Source: Metopolophium dirhodum (taxonomy: Eukaryota > Arthropoda > Insecta > Hemiptera > Aphididae). Taken from it: a stretch of DNA of 64,000 nucleotides. This document shows positions 1-10,984 of the stretch, one piece after another; positions within the stretch are counted from its first letter, which is position 1; each line of letters starts with the position of its first letter. The notes under the pieces are model-generated. The model made no database searches. It saw only the letters and a program-made list of their open reading frames with translations, and had not been told where the DNA came from. The stretch is taken from positions 12,028,001-12,092,000 of the forward strand of contig NC_083562.1 of the NCBI RefSeq assembly GCF_019925205.1, in the 5' to 3' direction. The position numbers and the translations under genes were made by a program.

Positions 1-1839
1 GTGATACTCCATTGGGTACTATAGAGTTTATTAAAGATGCCAAAACTATACTAAGTGAAAAATTTAAATTATCTAGAGTAGATGAAGTATTCACTCATAT
101 GCGTAAGTATATTTTTTTAAATAATTTTTTATTTATTATAAAAATGATTATTTGGGTTCACTTAGATTTACTATCTTGTTTTCAATGGATGATATGCTAT
201 CTATTACGTCAGACATATGCACAATTGCAACTATTAAAAGATCAAAGAAAAGATTTATTTACAGCAAAAAATGATTCCCAGATGTTTTTTGCTAGGGATC
301 TGTCAATAGTATTTGCAGAAGTAAATTTATAATATTTATAGGACTTAAGTTATGTGTCTTATAAATATTTATTTTATTTACAGTACTTAATTTTTAAAAA
401 GTTTATTGAAACAACAACATCTCCAAATTTAGATGACGCACATAAAGTAGTATTACATAAACTTGCTTCACTTTATGGATTTTGGTTAGTTGAAAAACAT
501 TTGTCAATTATGTATGAAGGTAATATGATTAAAAACAATAAATATTTTAATTATTAATAATTATTACTTGTTTTCATTAATAGGTGGCTATGCTAATGGG
601 CCATTAGCCTCTGTAATAGTTAAAGGATCCATAATAGATTTATGTGCAAGTCTTAAAAATGAAGCAGTGACACTTGCTGATGCTATAGTGCCTCCAGATT
701 TTATTCTTAATTCAGTGCTGGCTGCTTCAAATGGACGGGTAAACTAAAAATTACAAAATTAATAATTTAAATATTAAAATATACAATGTTAAGAAGTTAA
801 TATTTGTAAATACAGTGAAACTTCCATATTACGAAATCTCATGGGGAACAAAAATAATTTGTATTATATAGAATTTAAAGAATTAAATAAATTTGGTTCT
901 CAACAATATTTCGGTAAACAGAAAATTTTGTTACATGGAAGTTTCACTGTAATACTTTTATATAATTTTGCTGAACTCCATTCTATAAGTGCAGTCTTAC
1001 ACTTTTTGCGTATCTTTTAACAGTTCTTGTGTTAATATGTAATAGCGAAATGAGAGGAATAGAAAACGCAATATAAGTTGCCCAAATTTAGACAAATTTT
1101 TGTGATTACAAATAATAATTTAAAGACTTATTAATGTTGTTATGCTTTAATAGTTGATTAACACAACCTTTCAATGGATTTTATCATTTAGGTCAGCAAT
1201 ACCTAGGGGTTGCGGCCCATTTGTGAGTCACAAAATATATACATTTTTAATTATTGCCTATACATGATTAACTTAAGCATGAACATAAGAAAAATGTTTT
1301 TATGTTTTGCAAAAAAAGTTTATAATTTTATTTTGGGGGTAATCACCATAAAAAGGTTAAAATAAGTTTTAAAATTCATTCTTTTTTCCAAGAAAATTAT
1401 AACGACATAATATAATTATACAACAGTTAATATTTTTTTCAATATTCTGGTTCAGTTATCAGTTTACTCAACACTGCTCACATATAAATTATCAACTCAT
1501 ATAGGTACATAAATATGAATTAAAGCTTAAAAACACAGTTATAACCTGCAAAACTTCTATTAACTTTATTTAACTATCCAAAAAGTATTAGACATTTAAA
1601 ACATAACACATAATATATTGTAGTAGCTATTTTCTTTGATCTCTTTAGTAATAGTACCTAATAAAGCATTTTCACTGTATTTTGTTAATTTTCTTTTGGA
1701 TTTTTTTAAATCACATTAATTAATAAATTATTGTATTATTTAGGTTTATGATAACTTGAAAGATTTATTATTTGAAGATAAATCGACATTTGAAAGACCT
1801 ACTTGGTGGACAGAGATAGCAGTACGATCGAAATTATAA
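1..1839 (+). CDS. ACOX3: Peroxisomal acyl-CoA oxidase, ACOX3 type (3' part of gene, five exons)
   Basis: This is the C-terminal part of an FAD-dependent acyl-CoA oxidase, which carries out the first, H2O2-producing step of peroxisomal beta-oxidation of branched or long-chain acyl-CoA. Exons read as about 1-102 (enters from outside the window), 166-320, 384-519, 584-738 and 1744-1839. All junctions are GT/AG with phases 1, 0, 1 and 0, and the joined frame stays open. Visible family features are the helical C-terminal domain (LLSCFQW, QLLKDQRKDLF, LYGFWLVEKHL), the block DAIVPPDFILNS, then WWTE and a terminal SKL, a canonical type-1 peroxisomal targeting signal. The order matches vertebrate ACOX3 to the last residue. 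The start, FAD-binding region and catalytic base lie upstream, outside the window. A possible AATAAA signal is at 2015-2020. The last intron (739-1743) carries a small transposon at 813-949. The family call is secure; ACOX3 versus another ACOX rests on the C-terminal blocks recalled from the family. Confidence 0.9.
813..949. mobile_element. Small pogo/Tc1-mariner-type MITE in the last ACOX3 intron
   Basis: A 137-bp element starts CAGTGAAACTTCCATATTAC and ends with the inverted counterpart (TTACATGGAAGTTTCACTG). It is flanked by TA on both sides (811-812 and 950-951), the target duplication expected for the Tc1/mariner/pogo superfamily. The terminal inverted repeats run about 22 bp with few mismatches. 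There is no coding capacity, so it is non-autonomous. It lies wholly within an intron and should not affect the protein. Confidence 0.75.
1175..1225. repeat. Possible hAT-type transposon end (remnant)
   Basis: The segment reading TACCTAGGGGTTGCGGCCC followed by GTGAGTCAC resembles the GC-rich end blocks of hAT elements, set in AT-rich intron. No matching opposite end or target duplication was found, so this is a weak call on composition and motif only. Confidence 0.2.
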
Positions 1840-2333
1840 ATTTAATGATAGTAAGATGCAGTTATTTTAACACGTTGACTGCGTATGATAAAGGTAAAAA
1901 ACCAGAGTCTTTTAAAAGTAACATAAAGAAACTGCTCCTACTAGGTTATATGTCCTTAGGATGTATGTATACACATTTTAGTGTGTTTTATACGTTTAAT
2001 CCATACTTAATAATAATAAAATATCATTCAGCCACGCGTTAGGAACAACAAACTATCTACTTTAAATATATTTTTAGGGTCATATGCATTGCTGATTGAT
2101 CCTCAAACGCAAATTTGCATGCAGTCAACGTGTTAACTATCGAATTTGTATAACTGACTAGGTTTATTTAAGTTTTTTTTTTTGTCTAAGGTTCTTTTTA
2201 TTATAAATAAGTATTATTGATTTTAATCTATATTTTTGTTATAAATTACATGGTTTTTTTATTTATATTTTTGTTGAAAAAAAAAGAAATGGTTTTTATA
2301 TAATTTGTGTATATAAATGCATTACCTCAAGGC
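1840..2333. other. Convergent 3' spacer between ACOX3 and B3GLCT
   Basis: About 490 bp separate the two stop codons of these tail-to-tail genes. It holds a plus-strand AATAAA at 2015-2020 for the oxidase and a minus-strand AATAAA (TTTATT at 2197-2202) for the glucosyltransferase, about 135 bp past its stop. With those sites the two transcripts would not overlap. The open frame at 1803-2042 is the last oxidase exon running on in another frame, not a gene. Confidence 0.5.
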
Positions 2334-4388
2334 TTAAAGCTCATCATGTCCAAAAGAAGAGTCTTGATAAAGCCAATGACGATAAACTTCTATTGGGTCT
2401 ATCATCCAATGTTTATGGAAAGATACCATTGGATAAGATTCCAAATACTCGTCGGCATAGTCTTGTGGTCTAGCCTATAAAAAAAATAAAGGCATGAAAC
2501 AAATATTATAGTTTATCTATAGTTCATTTTTACTGAACTTGATGGAAAACTGGGGAATGGACCACTGTAGCATTTAAGGCTTTCAAACACATTCCTAATA
2601 CCATATCATCGGGTGCATCAATCGCATAACATTGACAAGTGGTCAATTTATGGACTAATGCCACATTAAATATAATACCTCCTCCACCTGTTAGATAATT
2701 GTATCCTAAAGACGGGTCTCCTCGAATATTGTAACCGTATCTTTGACCAAGTGCAATTTGCTGACCATTCCAGCAGCTCAGTATTGATGCTAACCGAGGA
2801 ACACTAAATATTTTAATAGGAATGTTGGATAAATTGTTGTATAATCTATTGTGTTATTGTACCACCTCAAAAGAGTATCATCGTCTGTCAATGCAATCCA
2901 TTTCACAGCTTTATTCGACAAAAGTTTTTTAGATAAGTATTTGAAAATTGTGATTGTCTTAAGACAGTGTCCTCTTTCAGTATTTGGTACATCTAATACA
3001 GTTGTTGGTATTGTATCGTCTAAAAAATTAAAAATTAAAAAATAATTCATAACCAACAGCTTATTAAATACCAAGTTTATCGCTAAAGTATTCAATATGC
3101 ACGGCGTCTCGGCCCCAAGTAGATTGTAACACTGGTACTCTATCTGAATGAAATTTACTGCAAGTTTTCACAGCAAAATAAATCGAATCTTTTGTCACTT
3201 TTCCATAACGTGTCTTAAAACAAAAATAAATATTTTTATAGTATTCTAAAACGTACAAATTATACCAAACACATATACTTACACATTCACTCCTTTCAGA
3301 CAAAGGATGAACAATACAGTCTGGTGAAAGTTTCAAACAAAATTTCAAAGGTAGATGTTGAATTTTTTGATTGATTACTAATGATAACTCATAAGATGCA
3401 TCAATTGAAAAATCTGAACTCAAAGTTTCTACATCTGAATTGGCAATACTATAAAATGACATAAAAAGTAAATTTTACATCAAAAAATTATACAAAGTAA
3501 ATTTAAACAAACTTTTTTAATAGCTCAGCAGATATAACAAATCCTGCAGCAAACAAAGGATAAGTAATCCTTTCATTTTCATTTTCTTTAAATGCATAAT
3601 GATGAATTATTGTAGGATGTTTATCTTTTACACCATATCCCATCCATACAGACTATAGAATATTATAAAAATAAATAAATTATATAATTTGCTGTTAAAT
3701 ATTATTTAGGTAACTAAAATTTAACAATGATTAAGTTTACATCAAGGTAATAGTTGGATTAGAAAAATCTATCTGGATTGTTATCTTTACGGTACATTTA
3801 CATGAAGTAAATTAATTTAATAAACATAATATAACTGACAAAAATTAATTAGTAATCCACATTAGTTTTAAGTCAATAACAACACAGTAACTCATACTTA
3901 CTTCATTAGAATTCATGTTTTTAAAAAACAATTGTAAATTGTCATAATTCACATAAGCGTTTTCTTCACAAAACAAAAACCACTTTGCATGTTTGTTATT
4001 TGTATGTAATCTAAATATTAAAACAAGATATAGAACAATGAATGTAAATAATTTAGTACAAACATGCTTCTTACAGTTTTATAATTGGAATAACAGTCCA
4101 ACTTCCAGGATCTGGAAATTGTTCATGAAGCATATATACTCGACCTAGCCGTGGCTTCTAAATGGTTAACACAAGTCATCAAATTCCGGTACATTAAATA
4201 TATAGGTATTTCATTAGGTAATTCAAACTATTAGGTATATAATTAATAATAGTCTCAATAAATTATGTATATTATACTGACTTTAATTGATTTAGTTTGC
4301 TTCAAAATATTATTTTTTAATTTGAGTGCTTGTTCTACATTATAGTCGTTTTGTTGACTCAAAATTGTAATGACTATTTCTGAGGTTT
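2334..4388 (-). CDS. B3GLCT: Beta-1,3-glucosyltransferase, B3GLCT type (exons 2 to last; first exon not on this strand)
   Basis: This is a GT31-family ER enzyme that adds glucose beta-1,3 to O-fucose on properly folded thrombospondin type 1 repeats. Nine exons in transcription order: 4388-4282, 4157-4075, 4010-3902, 3652-3513, 3448-3283, 3213-3072, 3019-2866, 2803-2539 and 2474-2334. Every junction is GT/AG and the phases agree, giving about 434 residues plus one missing upstream exon (human protein about 498). Landmarks in order: the N-terminal block SEIVITILSQQ; WFLFCEE; IIHHYAF; AAGFVISAELL; then the catalytic half with FAVKTC, STWGRD, NTERGHC, the metal-binding triad in WIALTDDDTLL, YNYLTGGGGIIF, DAPDDMVLGMC and HKHWMIDP. 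It ends in HDEL, a luminal ER retrieval signal (human ends REEL). The first preserved exon starts two bases into a codon, so an upstream exon with a signal peptide is required. None was found on the minus strand up to 5500; see 5366-5462. The splice donor at the last intron (CAA then GTTCAGT) is weak but is the only one keeping frame. Confidence 0.92.
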
Positions 4389-4977
4389 CTGTAAAAAATG
4401 TTTTTAGTTTACAATAGGTGGTGTCTAGTAATTATCAATCAATTGTTCAAGAAAAAAATAAACCAACCAAGTTTCTGGGAGATCGACAAAAAGTATAGAC
4501 AAATAATATAAATGCCATTTACAAACATGATAATTGTATTGGAAAATAATGTTTGTATAAATAACACAAAAGCTACTCAACAAAAATCAAACATATTTGA
4601 ATTTTAAAGTTTAAGTTATGATGATAAGTGAATTTTTAGATACCAAGTAGTTAATAATTATTATTAAGTAACCAGTACCTATATATAATAGGTATTACAT
4701 TTAAATATACACATAATAAATAAGAAATAACATTAGTTAAATGGGAATCCAAATTCAAATTTGTTTAGAAATGCTTGAGTAGTGACTTTTTTTATAGTGA
4801 GTAGTAAGTACTTACAACTACCTATAAGATACTAGATAGTGAGGATTGAGGATAATAACACTAAGGCTCGATCAGCTGATCAGGTTTTTGTGTACTACAC
4901 TGTGATAATATGAACCTCAGGGAAACATGAAAATGAGCCCACACACCGTCCATACTAGGGATAAATAATAAAGAGAA

Positions 4978-5050
4978 GCATAAGCGGCATTGGTGCCTGG
5001 TGGTCATGAGGAGCAGTTTCCATAAATTGGAGCCTAGTGCCGCCTATGCG
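4978..5050. repeat. Short imperfect inverted repeat (possible MITE relic)
   Basis: The left arm GCATAAGCGGCATTGGTGCC faces a right arm reading, inverted, GCATAGGCGGCACTAGGCTCC. Arms are about 20 bp with a 30-bp centre and are clearly richer in GC than the surroundings. No convincing target duplication was seen, so it may be a shrunken transposon or a simple hairpin. Confidence 0.4.
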
Positions 5051-5121
5051 ATTAGAAATATATGAAATATTATATAATATTGGTACAAATGACATGACAT
5101 TTCTTTTTTGTATCTTGGCCG

Positions 5122-5127
5122 TCAGTC
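5122..5127 (+). promoter_or_regulatory. Possible plus-strand initiator (TCAGTC)
   Basis: The hexamer TCAGTC fits the arthropod initiator consensus and sits about 240 bp upstream of the plus-strand signal-peptide-like start at 5366. A GTGTGG/GTAAAT donor-like site follows at about 5200. No TATA box is obvious. This motif is short and common, so the call rests mainly on position. Confidence 0.2.
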
Positions 5128-5365
5128 ATACAGCCGAAAAATCTTCGTCACAATTTAGTCGCAGTTTATTGATTTTACTTGCACTAGTCGCACTGTGTGG
5201 GTAAATGTTTCCATTTTATTTCTTTCAAGAAGCACATTTAATTTCGACAATATTTAAGATATAACAAAATGTCATCGGTCTGCCGTCTCAAACCGGTTTT
5301 TTTCCATGTTAATTGGTCATGCTCTTGAGCGACATGCGTGGAGTATAGTGCCATAGTAATTTAAT

Positions 5366-5473
5366 ATGAATGGATCGGTACTTTTTAAGTTTCTGGAGTT
5401 AAATTATAACTCGTGGTTTTCGTTCCTCCTGGCAGTGGTGTGTATCAAAGCTAGTCATAGCCAAGGTTTTTAG
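5366..5473 (+). CDS. Signal-peptide-like first exon or orphan small ORF
   Basis: From ATG at 5366 the frame reads about 32 codons up to a GT at 5463, and 35 codons to a TAG at 5471-5473. The peptide has a short N-region, a hydrophobic core SFLLAVV, then CIKASHSQ, a fair signal peptide with a plausible cleavage site. Codons in the second half use G or C in third positions far more than the surrounding spacer, as true exons here do. If spliced after SHSQ plus one base it ends in phase 1, exactly what B3GLCT exon 2 needs, but it is on the opposite strand. It may be an inverted B3GLCT exon 1, the first exon of another gene, or chance. The donor GTTTTT is poor. Confidence 0.3.
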   Translation: MNGSVLFKFLELNYNSWFSFLLAVVCIKASHSQGF

Positions 5474-5538
5474 ATTACAGCTGATATAATCTAAAAAGGT
5501 AAAGTGCATTTCAATTTTTAGCCAAGTGTTGCTTGGAC

Positions 5539-5778
5539 CAGTGGCGTGGCGAATTTCATTAACTTATGAGGCACAATAATTTATATTAGTAATTATAAAT
5601 ACTTATATAAATAATTATGTATTTACTTAAATGGAAACTGAGAATGATTGGCTTAATCTTATTGTGTACTTAATAAAATGATTTATCATATGTGAAATGC
5701 CCCTAGTCTCCAGGACACCCACCACCCTTTAAGCTGAGGCACGTGCCTCATCAAATAAAGTCCTTCGTCACGCCACTG
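5539..5778. mobile_element. hAT-type MITE with 8-bp target duplication
   Basis: A 240-bp element begins CAGTGGCGTGGCGAA and ends TTCGTCACGCCACTG, i.e. 15-bp terminal inverted repeats with one mismatch. It is flanked by perfect 8-bp direct repeats GCTTGGAC at 5531-5538 and 5779-5786. Eight-base duplications and CAGTGGCG ends are the signature of hAT elements. The interior is AT-rich and has no transposase frame, so it is a non-autonomous copy. The intact duplication suggests a fairly recent insertion. Confidence 0.88.
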
Positions 5779-6510
5779 GCTTGGACCTCACCTTAAATAT
5801 TAAGGGTGGGTGGGTATTAATAGAAGGAAAAGAGGACATTTTATCGGTAGGTACAATATTATGAGGTGTAGGTCCATAGACCTAGTATAAGGTCTATGGG
5901 TAGGTAATCTAAAATTATTTGAGCAACACAATTTTTTTTTTTTTTCATACACGCCATTTGTTACTGGATCCTGTATTATTCCTTTAGTATTAACCATGAA
6001 CATTATAATCTTCTTAGTTCATGGTATTAACTCATTAAAGTACAAAAGTAGTATGCAACATAACAAATCCTAATTTCTGTTGCCTGTTACTGTTACAGAT
6101 TTACACTTTTACAAGATTTTGAGTTTCGAGTGATGCATTGTTGCCCGTGGGCCGTGACTCGTGAGTACTTGAGTGACGGAGTGGTGCGTCTGTTATCACC
6201 ACGATTAAAAATTGTATTATCCACAGTCTCACAGAATTTAACATAGAAGATCATCTAAGACCGTGGTATTATCACAGATTTCATATAATCTGTGGTATTA
6301 TCCGTGGTTATCACAAATGTTGAATACTATTATCATTAAAAAAAATTAGAAAAACACAACGTCTAAACAGCTGGACTCTTGTACGAAGTTCGAACGTTTT
6401 TTAAACCTCTAAAAGTTTCATTTAACTTTTCTTTATTGAGTGTTCAAAGACAGTTTATAGTAGTTGTAGGCTATCACTTTTTTTAAGTCGAGCGTGTAAA
6501 GTTGTCCAAT

Positions 6511-7873
6511 ATGTTGGGAATTTTTTCAAAGTGTACCTTGCCTAAAAAAGCAGGTTCGCATACCATTCGCCAGCTGTCGTCGGTCAATTTCGATATCCAA
6601 CATAAGCATCCCCAGGCCCGAAGACCAGTCGGGTTGCCCAGAGCCAGGTAATTTCCAGGCTAAGTCGTGTGCGACATAATATATTTATGATCGTAGTATG
6701 ATAACTGAACACTTATATTTAATCATTAATTGTCATTAATCATTATTATTGTATGACATTGTTGGATGGGGGGCACATAACACTGTTGAATTGAAATTTA
6801 ATACTCAATTATTGTTCTAAGTACCTGTAATATTTATTTTTAATTATAGATATGGAGGTAGGAATGCAGTCACTATGTTGCCGGGTGGAGGTATTGGACC
6901 AGAGCTAATGAGTTATGTTAAAGAAGTCTTTTTACATGGTGGTGTACCAGTCGATTTTGAGACAATTCAAATTGATCCTCAGAGTGATAATAATGATGAT
7001 TTGCAATATGCCATTATGTCAATTCGTAGAAATGGTGTATGCATTAAAGGTAACATTGAAACGCGCAGTCTCGATACTGCTATAATATCACGTAATGTGG
7101 CCATACGTAACGAACTCGATTTATTTGTAAATGTCATAAATGTGCAGTCATACAATAACATACCAAGTCGCCACAAGAATGTTAATTGTATTGTTATACG
7201 TCAAAATACTGAAGGTGAATATGCAATGTTAGAACATGAAAGTGTCGAAGGTGTAGTCGAATCCATGAAAGTTATCACTAAAGAGAATTCTACAAGATTG
7301 GCTCGTTACGCATTTGAATTAGCAAAAAACAATGGTCGCAGTAAAGTCACAGCAGTCCACAAAGCCAACATTATGAAATTATCAGATGGGTTATTTTTGG
7401 AAACTTGCAAAAATATGTCATTAAATTACCCAGATATCAAGTTTGAACACATGATTATCGATAACTGTTGCATGCAGTTGGTGTCTAATCCCCATCAGTT
7501 TGATGTGATGGTTATGCCCAACTTGTATGGTTCAATTGTGTCAAATGTAATATGCGGCCTTGTTGGTGGTGCCGGCCTAATATCTGGAAGAAACTATGGT
7601 GATCATTATGCAGTTTTTGAACCAGGTACCAGAAACACTGGTTCATCTATTGCAGGTACCAACACTGCAAATCCAGTAGCAATGTTAAGCGCATCTGCTG
7701 ATATGTTAGAACATTTGGGTCACAAAGTGCATTGCGATATGATCAGAACTGCTATATCTAAGACTCTCAATGAAGACATGGTACATACAGCTGATTTAAA
7801 TGGTACCGCCAAAAGTACTGATGTTGTACATAATGTTATTAAACATGTGAAAAGCATTGCGGGTAGAATTTAA
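6511..7873 (+). CDS. Idh3g: Isocitrate dehydrogenase [NAD] subunit gamma-like, mitochondrial
   Basis: This is a subunit of the mitochondrial NAD-dependent isocitrate dehydrogenase (IDH3), which oxidatively decarboxylates isocitrate to 2-oxoglutarate in the TCA cycle. There are two exons, 6511-6647 and 6850-7873, joined AG/A in phase 2, giving 386 residues. Exon 1 encodes a basic, Ser/Thr-rich mitochondrial targeting region (MLGIFSKCTLPKKAGSHTIR). The body shows the isopropylmalate/isocitrate dehydrogenase fold: LPGGGIGPELM, KGNIET, NTEGEYAMLEHESVEGVVES, VTAVHKANIMKLSDGLF, DNCCMQLVSNP, FDVMVMPNLYGSIVSNV, GLVGGAGLISGRNYG, then HTADLNGTAKSTDVV. The SGRNYGDHYAVFEPGTRNTG block matches insect gamma-type subunits better than beta as I recall them. 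Gamma and beta are regulatory partners of the catalytic alpha subunit. The 332-residue body lies in one exon, so the gene is intron-poor, but it is intact and keeps a presequence intron. Poly(A) signals lie in the repeat array at 8151-8282. Confidence 0.93.
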
Positions 7874-8150
7874 TAACTGTTTGTGTTGAACTATTATGTG
7901 AGACATTTTAAATTATTATTGTTTTTGAAGATAAATATTGAGAAAATACATTTTTACCCAACATCCTATACACACATTTTCTCTAGTATTATTATACGAG
8001 TCATTAAATAATATGTTATTCATAATTTATTTATGTGTTTTTATTATTTAATTTAACTAAGGCTATCAAAAAATAGATTTATATTAGTGTAGGTGTGCAT
8101 GAGTGTATTGTGCATCATATTACATTTATGGTATAGTACAATATTTTTTT

Positions 8151-8282
8151 GATTTTAATAAATGTAACAATACCTACAATAATTATTTAGATTTTAATAA
8201 ATGTAACAATTCATTAATTGTTAAGATTTTAATAAATGTTACAATACAATAATATTGTTTTGATTTTGATAAATGTAACAAT
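8151..8282 (+). repeat. Four-unit minisatellite carrying serial AATAAA signals
   Basis: The core GATTTTAATAAATGTAACAAT occurs at 8151, 8190, 8225 and 8262, spaced 35 to 39 bp, with small changes (TTACAAT in unit 3, GATAAAT in unit 4). The first three units contain a perfect AATAAA. The array starts about 280 bp past the IDH3G stop, so it may provide alternative cleavage sites for that transcript. Confidence 0.7.
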
Positions 8283-9614
8283 ATAATAATTGGCTATTCA
8301 GTATTCACTATAAAAATTATCAATATAATAAATCAATCATGATATAATTATAATTATAAAATACTATTTGTTAATACTTATGATTTTTTTTTTTCAGATA
8401 TTAATAATTATTTTGTACAACAATACCGTGATTTATTTGCAGTATCATTATATTTAATACATTTTTATTAAATAACAATTAAAAAATATAAATGTTTTAA
8501 AATTGACTATTATATTTACATAGATGGGATACTTTGATATTTAACTTTCTCCTAGTAGGTAAATCAAAAAATAAAATATTACAATTCAAATTTCAAACAA
8601 ATTATAACAACATTTCAATGTATAAGGAAGTCTGAAGATACCTTATAAATTGATATAGAATCAGTTAAAACTATATGTTTTATATGATATTTTGTCATAA
8701 TATAGTATATACTTACACACAAGCCACTAACATTTTATTCCATACATGGAAATTATGAGAAAAAAAAGTAAGAGTATGAGAATTATAATTTTTCCAAAAT
8801 GTTTTATTTATTCAAATCCTTTTGTATTTATTATTCATGATTAAATTTTCTTAATATTCTTCTAGTGACTTTGGCCATCTTAAAAACTAAGATAAATTTC
8901 AAAATTTGTAGGAAACGTGTTTCTGACTGTTTCATTGCTCATAAGCGGTAACAGAAACAATTGTGCCCTAGGTCTGAACGACTAACTTTATAAATCTTAT
9001 TACTAATATAGATTAACATACTGGAATTAAATTTTATTAATTTTCTTTAATTTTTTCTCTTAATGCATTTACTTTGGCTTGCACCCAGACACCTTACAAT
9101 TTGTTTTCATATATACCCAGAAGGCTAGAATTAAATTCCTTAAATTGTGTATACATTTATACACTTTATATACTTTTTTTATACTTTTAAGTTCGCACTC
9201 AATATGTGGAAGCGGAATAATCATATTGCAAGTACCTAGGTTTATAAAAACCTAACATATTACCATTCACAGTTTCTTCACCTGAAGGCCGAAATCTAAA
9301 AATCGTTTACACATACACTAATATACTGCAGCGCGTGTTTACTACATAAACGACATTCGATATTCGCTGTCAATACGCAAAATAATCATGTAAGTATATT
9401 AAAATGTATATACAATAGTTGATTACCATAATAATATATCAATATATTAATAATATACCGAAAGAGGGGGCTTAACTTATATTTTCTGTGAAAATGTAGA
9501 ATCATTCAATAATACATGTATCAAAAGATATAGAATATCATTAAGTAATCTAACTACACATATTATCTGCATATAGTATATAATATATCTTAATTAAATG
9601 CATTCAAGTGGGGA

Positions 9615-10408
9615 CAGTGGTGGACTGGGAGAAAAAAACAGCCCGGGAAAATCATAATTTTAGAGGCCCTCAGTTAATGGCCTTTTATATAATATATATG
9701 TATATATACTTTTTTTTGTAAATACAATTTACCTTTTAAATTTTAGATTCTGAGCGAAGCGAGGAAGCTAGTGGTTTTACAATGGTGTTTATTTATTTAT
9801 TTATTTTTTTTATATCCTATACAAATTGTCTACCAGAAGGAGTGCTTCGATTTCAACATATAGTACCTTATCTTTTAGCAAATTGGATCAAGATAGTACT
9901 TTAAAGAGGTCCTTTTTTTGATTTTCTCAATAGTTATTTAATGCCACGGGAAAAACTACTGACAAATTACGAAAAACCGCTTAAAATGGGATTTTAATTT
10001 CTAACGCTTTGTTTATTTATTACCATAGCAATGAATAAAAAATTATAATATTATAATATTAATTTAAAAGTAATATTTGATGACTAGTGCATGTGCATAG
10101 GTAAAATTACAGACGTACATATCCGGTTACTATGAATTACACACACTAATGTTCATTTACTTTCTACACATTCACATACCCGGCCATATAAACTGAAAAT
10201 AGTTATAAAATTCCTAGTTTTTACTCCTTAGAATGGATTACGCTCCAGCCCCCTTAATAAAATTACATACTTATTAGTTATTACTTATTAAAATATTAAA
10301 TATTTTTATTCATAATTTCACAATAATAATATTAATAAATATATATTTTATACGAGCAGCAGCCCACCGGGAAATTTCCCGGTATCCCGGTCGTCCAGTC
10401 CGCCACTG
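9615..10408. mobile_element. hAT-type non-autonomous element, 794 bp, with 8-bp target duplication
   Basis: Ends are CAGTGGTGGACTGG and CCAGTCCGCCACTG, 14-bp inverted repeats with one mismatch, backed by subterminal CCGGGAAA blocks in both arms. Perfect 8-bp direct repeats AGTGGGGA flank it at 9607-9614 and 10409-10416. There is no transposase frame. The interior contains a 300-bp dispersed repeat (9743-10045) also present at 53826-54122, so it is either a composite or shares sequence with another family. Confidence 0.88.
9743..10045 (+). repeat. Dispersed 300-bp repeat, copy A
   Basis: This stretch, beginning TTTAGATTCTGAGCGAAGCG and passing through CTACCAGAAGGAG, GTGCTTCGATTTCAACATAT, TCTTTTAGCAAATTGGATC and GCCACGGGAAAAAC, aligns in order with 53826-54122 in the same orientation. 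It lies inside the hAT element 9615-10408. No long frame is shared between copies, so it behaves as non-coding repeat. Confidence 0.8.
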
Positions 10409-10984
10409 AGTGGGGATATCACAGCATAGTGGATTAAACTATAAACAATGTAGTAAAGACTACTTAGAACATGTTGTGTTCAATTAAACATTTAGAACAC
10501 CTCTCAAAATTATAATAAAACTGTTTAAAAATAAAAATTTTAAGTTTTCAATTCAAGTATTATTAGTTATTACAAGGTATTAATTAATAATTATAATCTA
10601 AATGTCTTTAAATATGCATTTGAGAATAAGAGTATCAGCAATAAATACGTTACTTGACTGACTAATGAGGAACAATATAGTTAATAATATTTGTGAAGGT
10701 TGAAAAGTAAACTTAAACACTGTTGTAGCACGGAAAAATAATGAACAGTGAACTGAATTTTATGGGAACCGTTCTAACTTAAACTTATACATGAGTCAAA
10801 ATTTGAACTTTTAAACCTTTGCTGCACTCGGTTCACACCGGGTTAAACTTTGGTATTCAAAATGACCAACGGTCGGGGTCCTAGGAACGGTCTAGGAATC
10901 AATATTGAACCGTGTGCATCACGATCTCAGTGTAAATTTAACTGTGTGGACCTATAATACTAGCAAACTTGGTACCTACACCGT

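Larger units (their letters stand above)
4389..6510. other. Spacer between B3GLCT body and IDH3G
   Basis: This 2.1 kb should contain B3GLCT exon 1 and its promoter on the minus strand, yet no minus-strand start with a signal peptide and a phase-1 donor was seen. It holds a short GC-richer hairpin (4978-5050), a plus-strand initiator-like site and signal-peptide-like exon (5122 and 5366), a hAT MITE (5539-5778), and a 13-bp-arm hairpin near 6265-6300 within repeats of the word GTGGTATTATC. A 67-residue minus-strand open frame at 5800-6003 has no coding character. Confidence 0.5.

Noticed and set aside
1803..2042. 79-codon frame overlapping the last ACOX3 exon
   Set aside because: The exon frame ending SKL at 1839 is clearly the true one.
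5093..5203. Plus-strand frame with a hydrophobic stretch (SLLILLALVAL)
   Set aside because: It ends in a stop at the donor-like site and its phase does not fit B3GLCT exon 2. Probably chance or 5' UTR.
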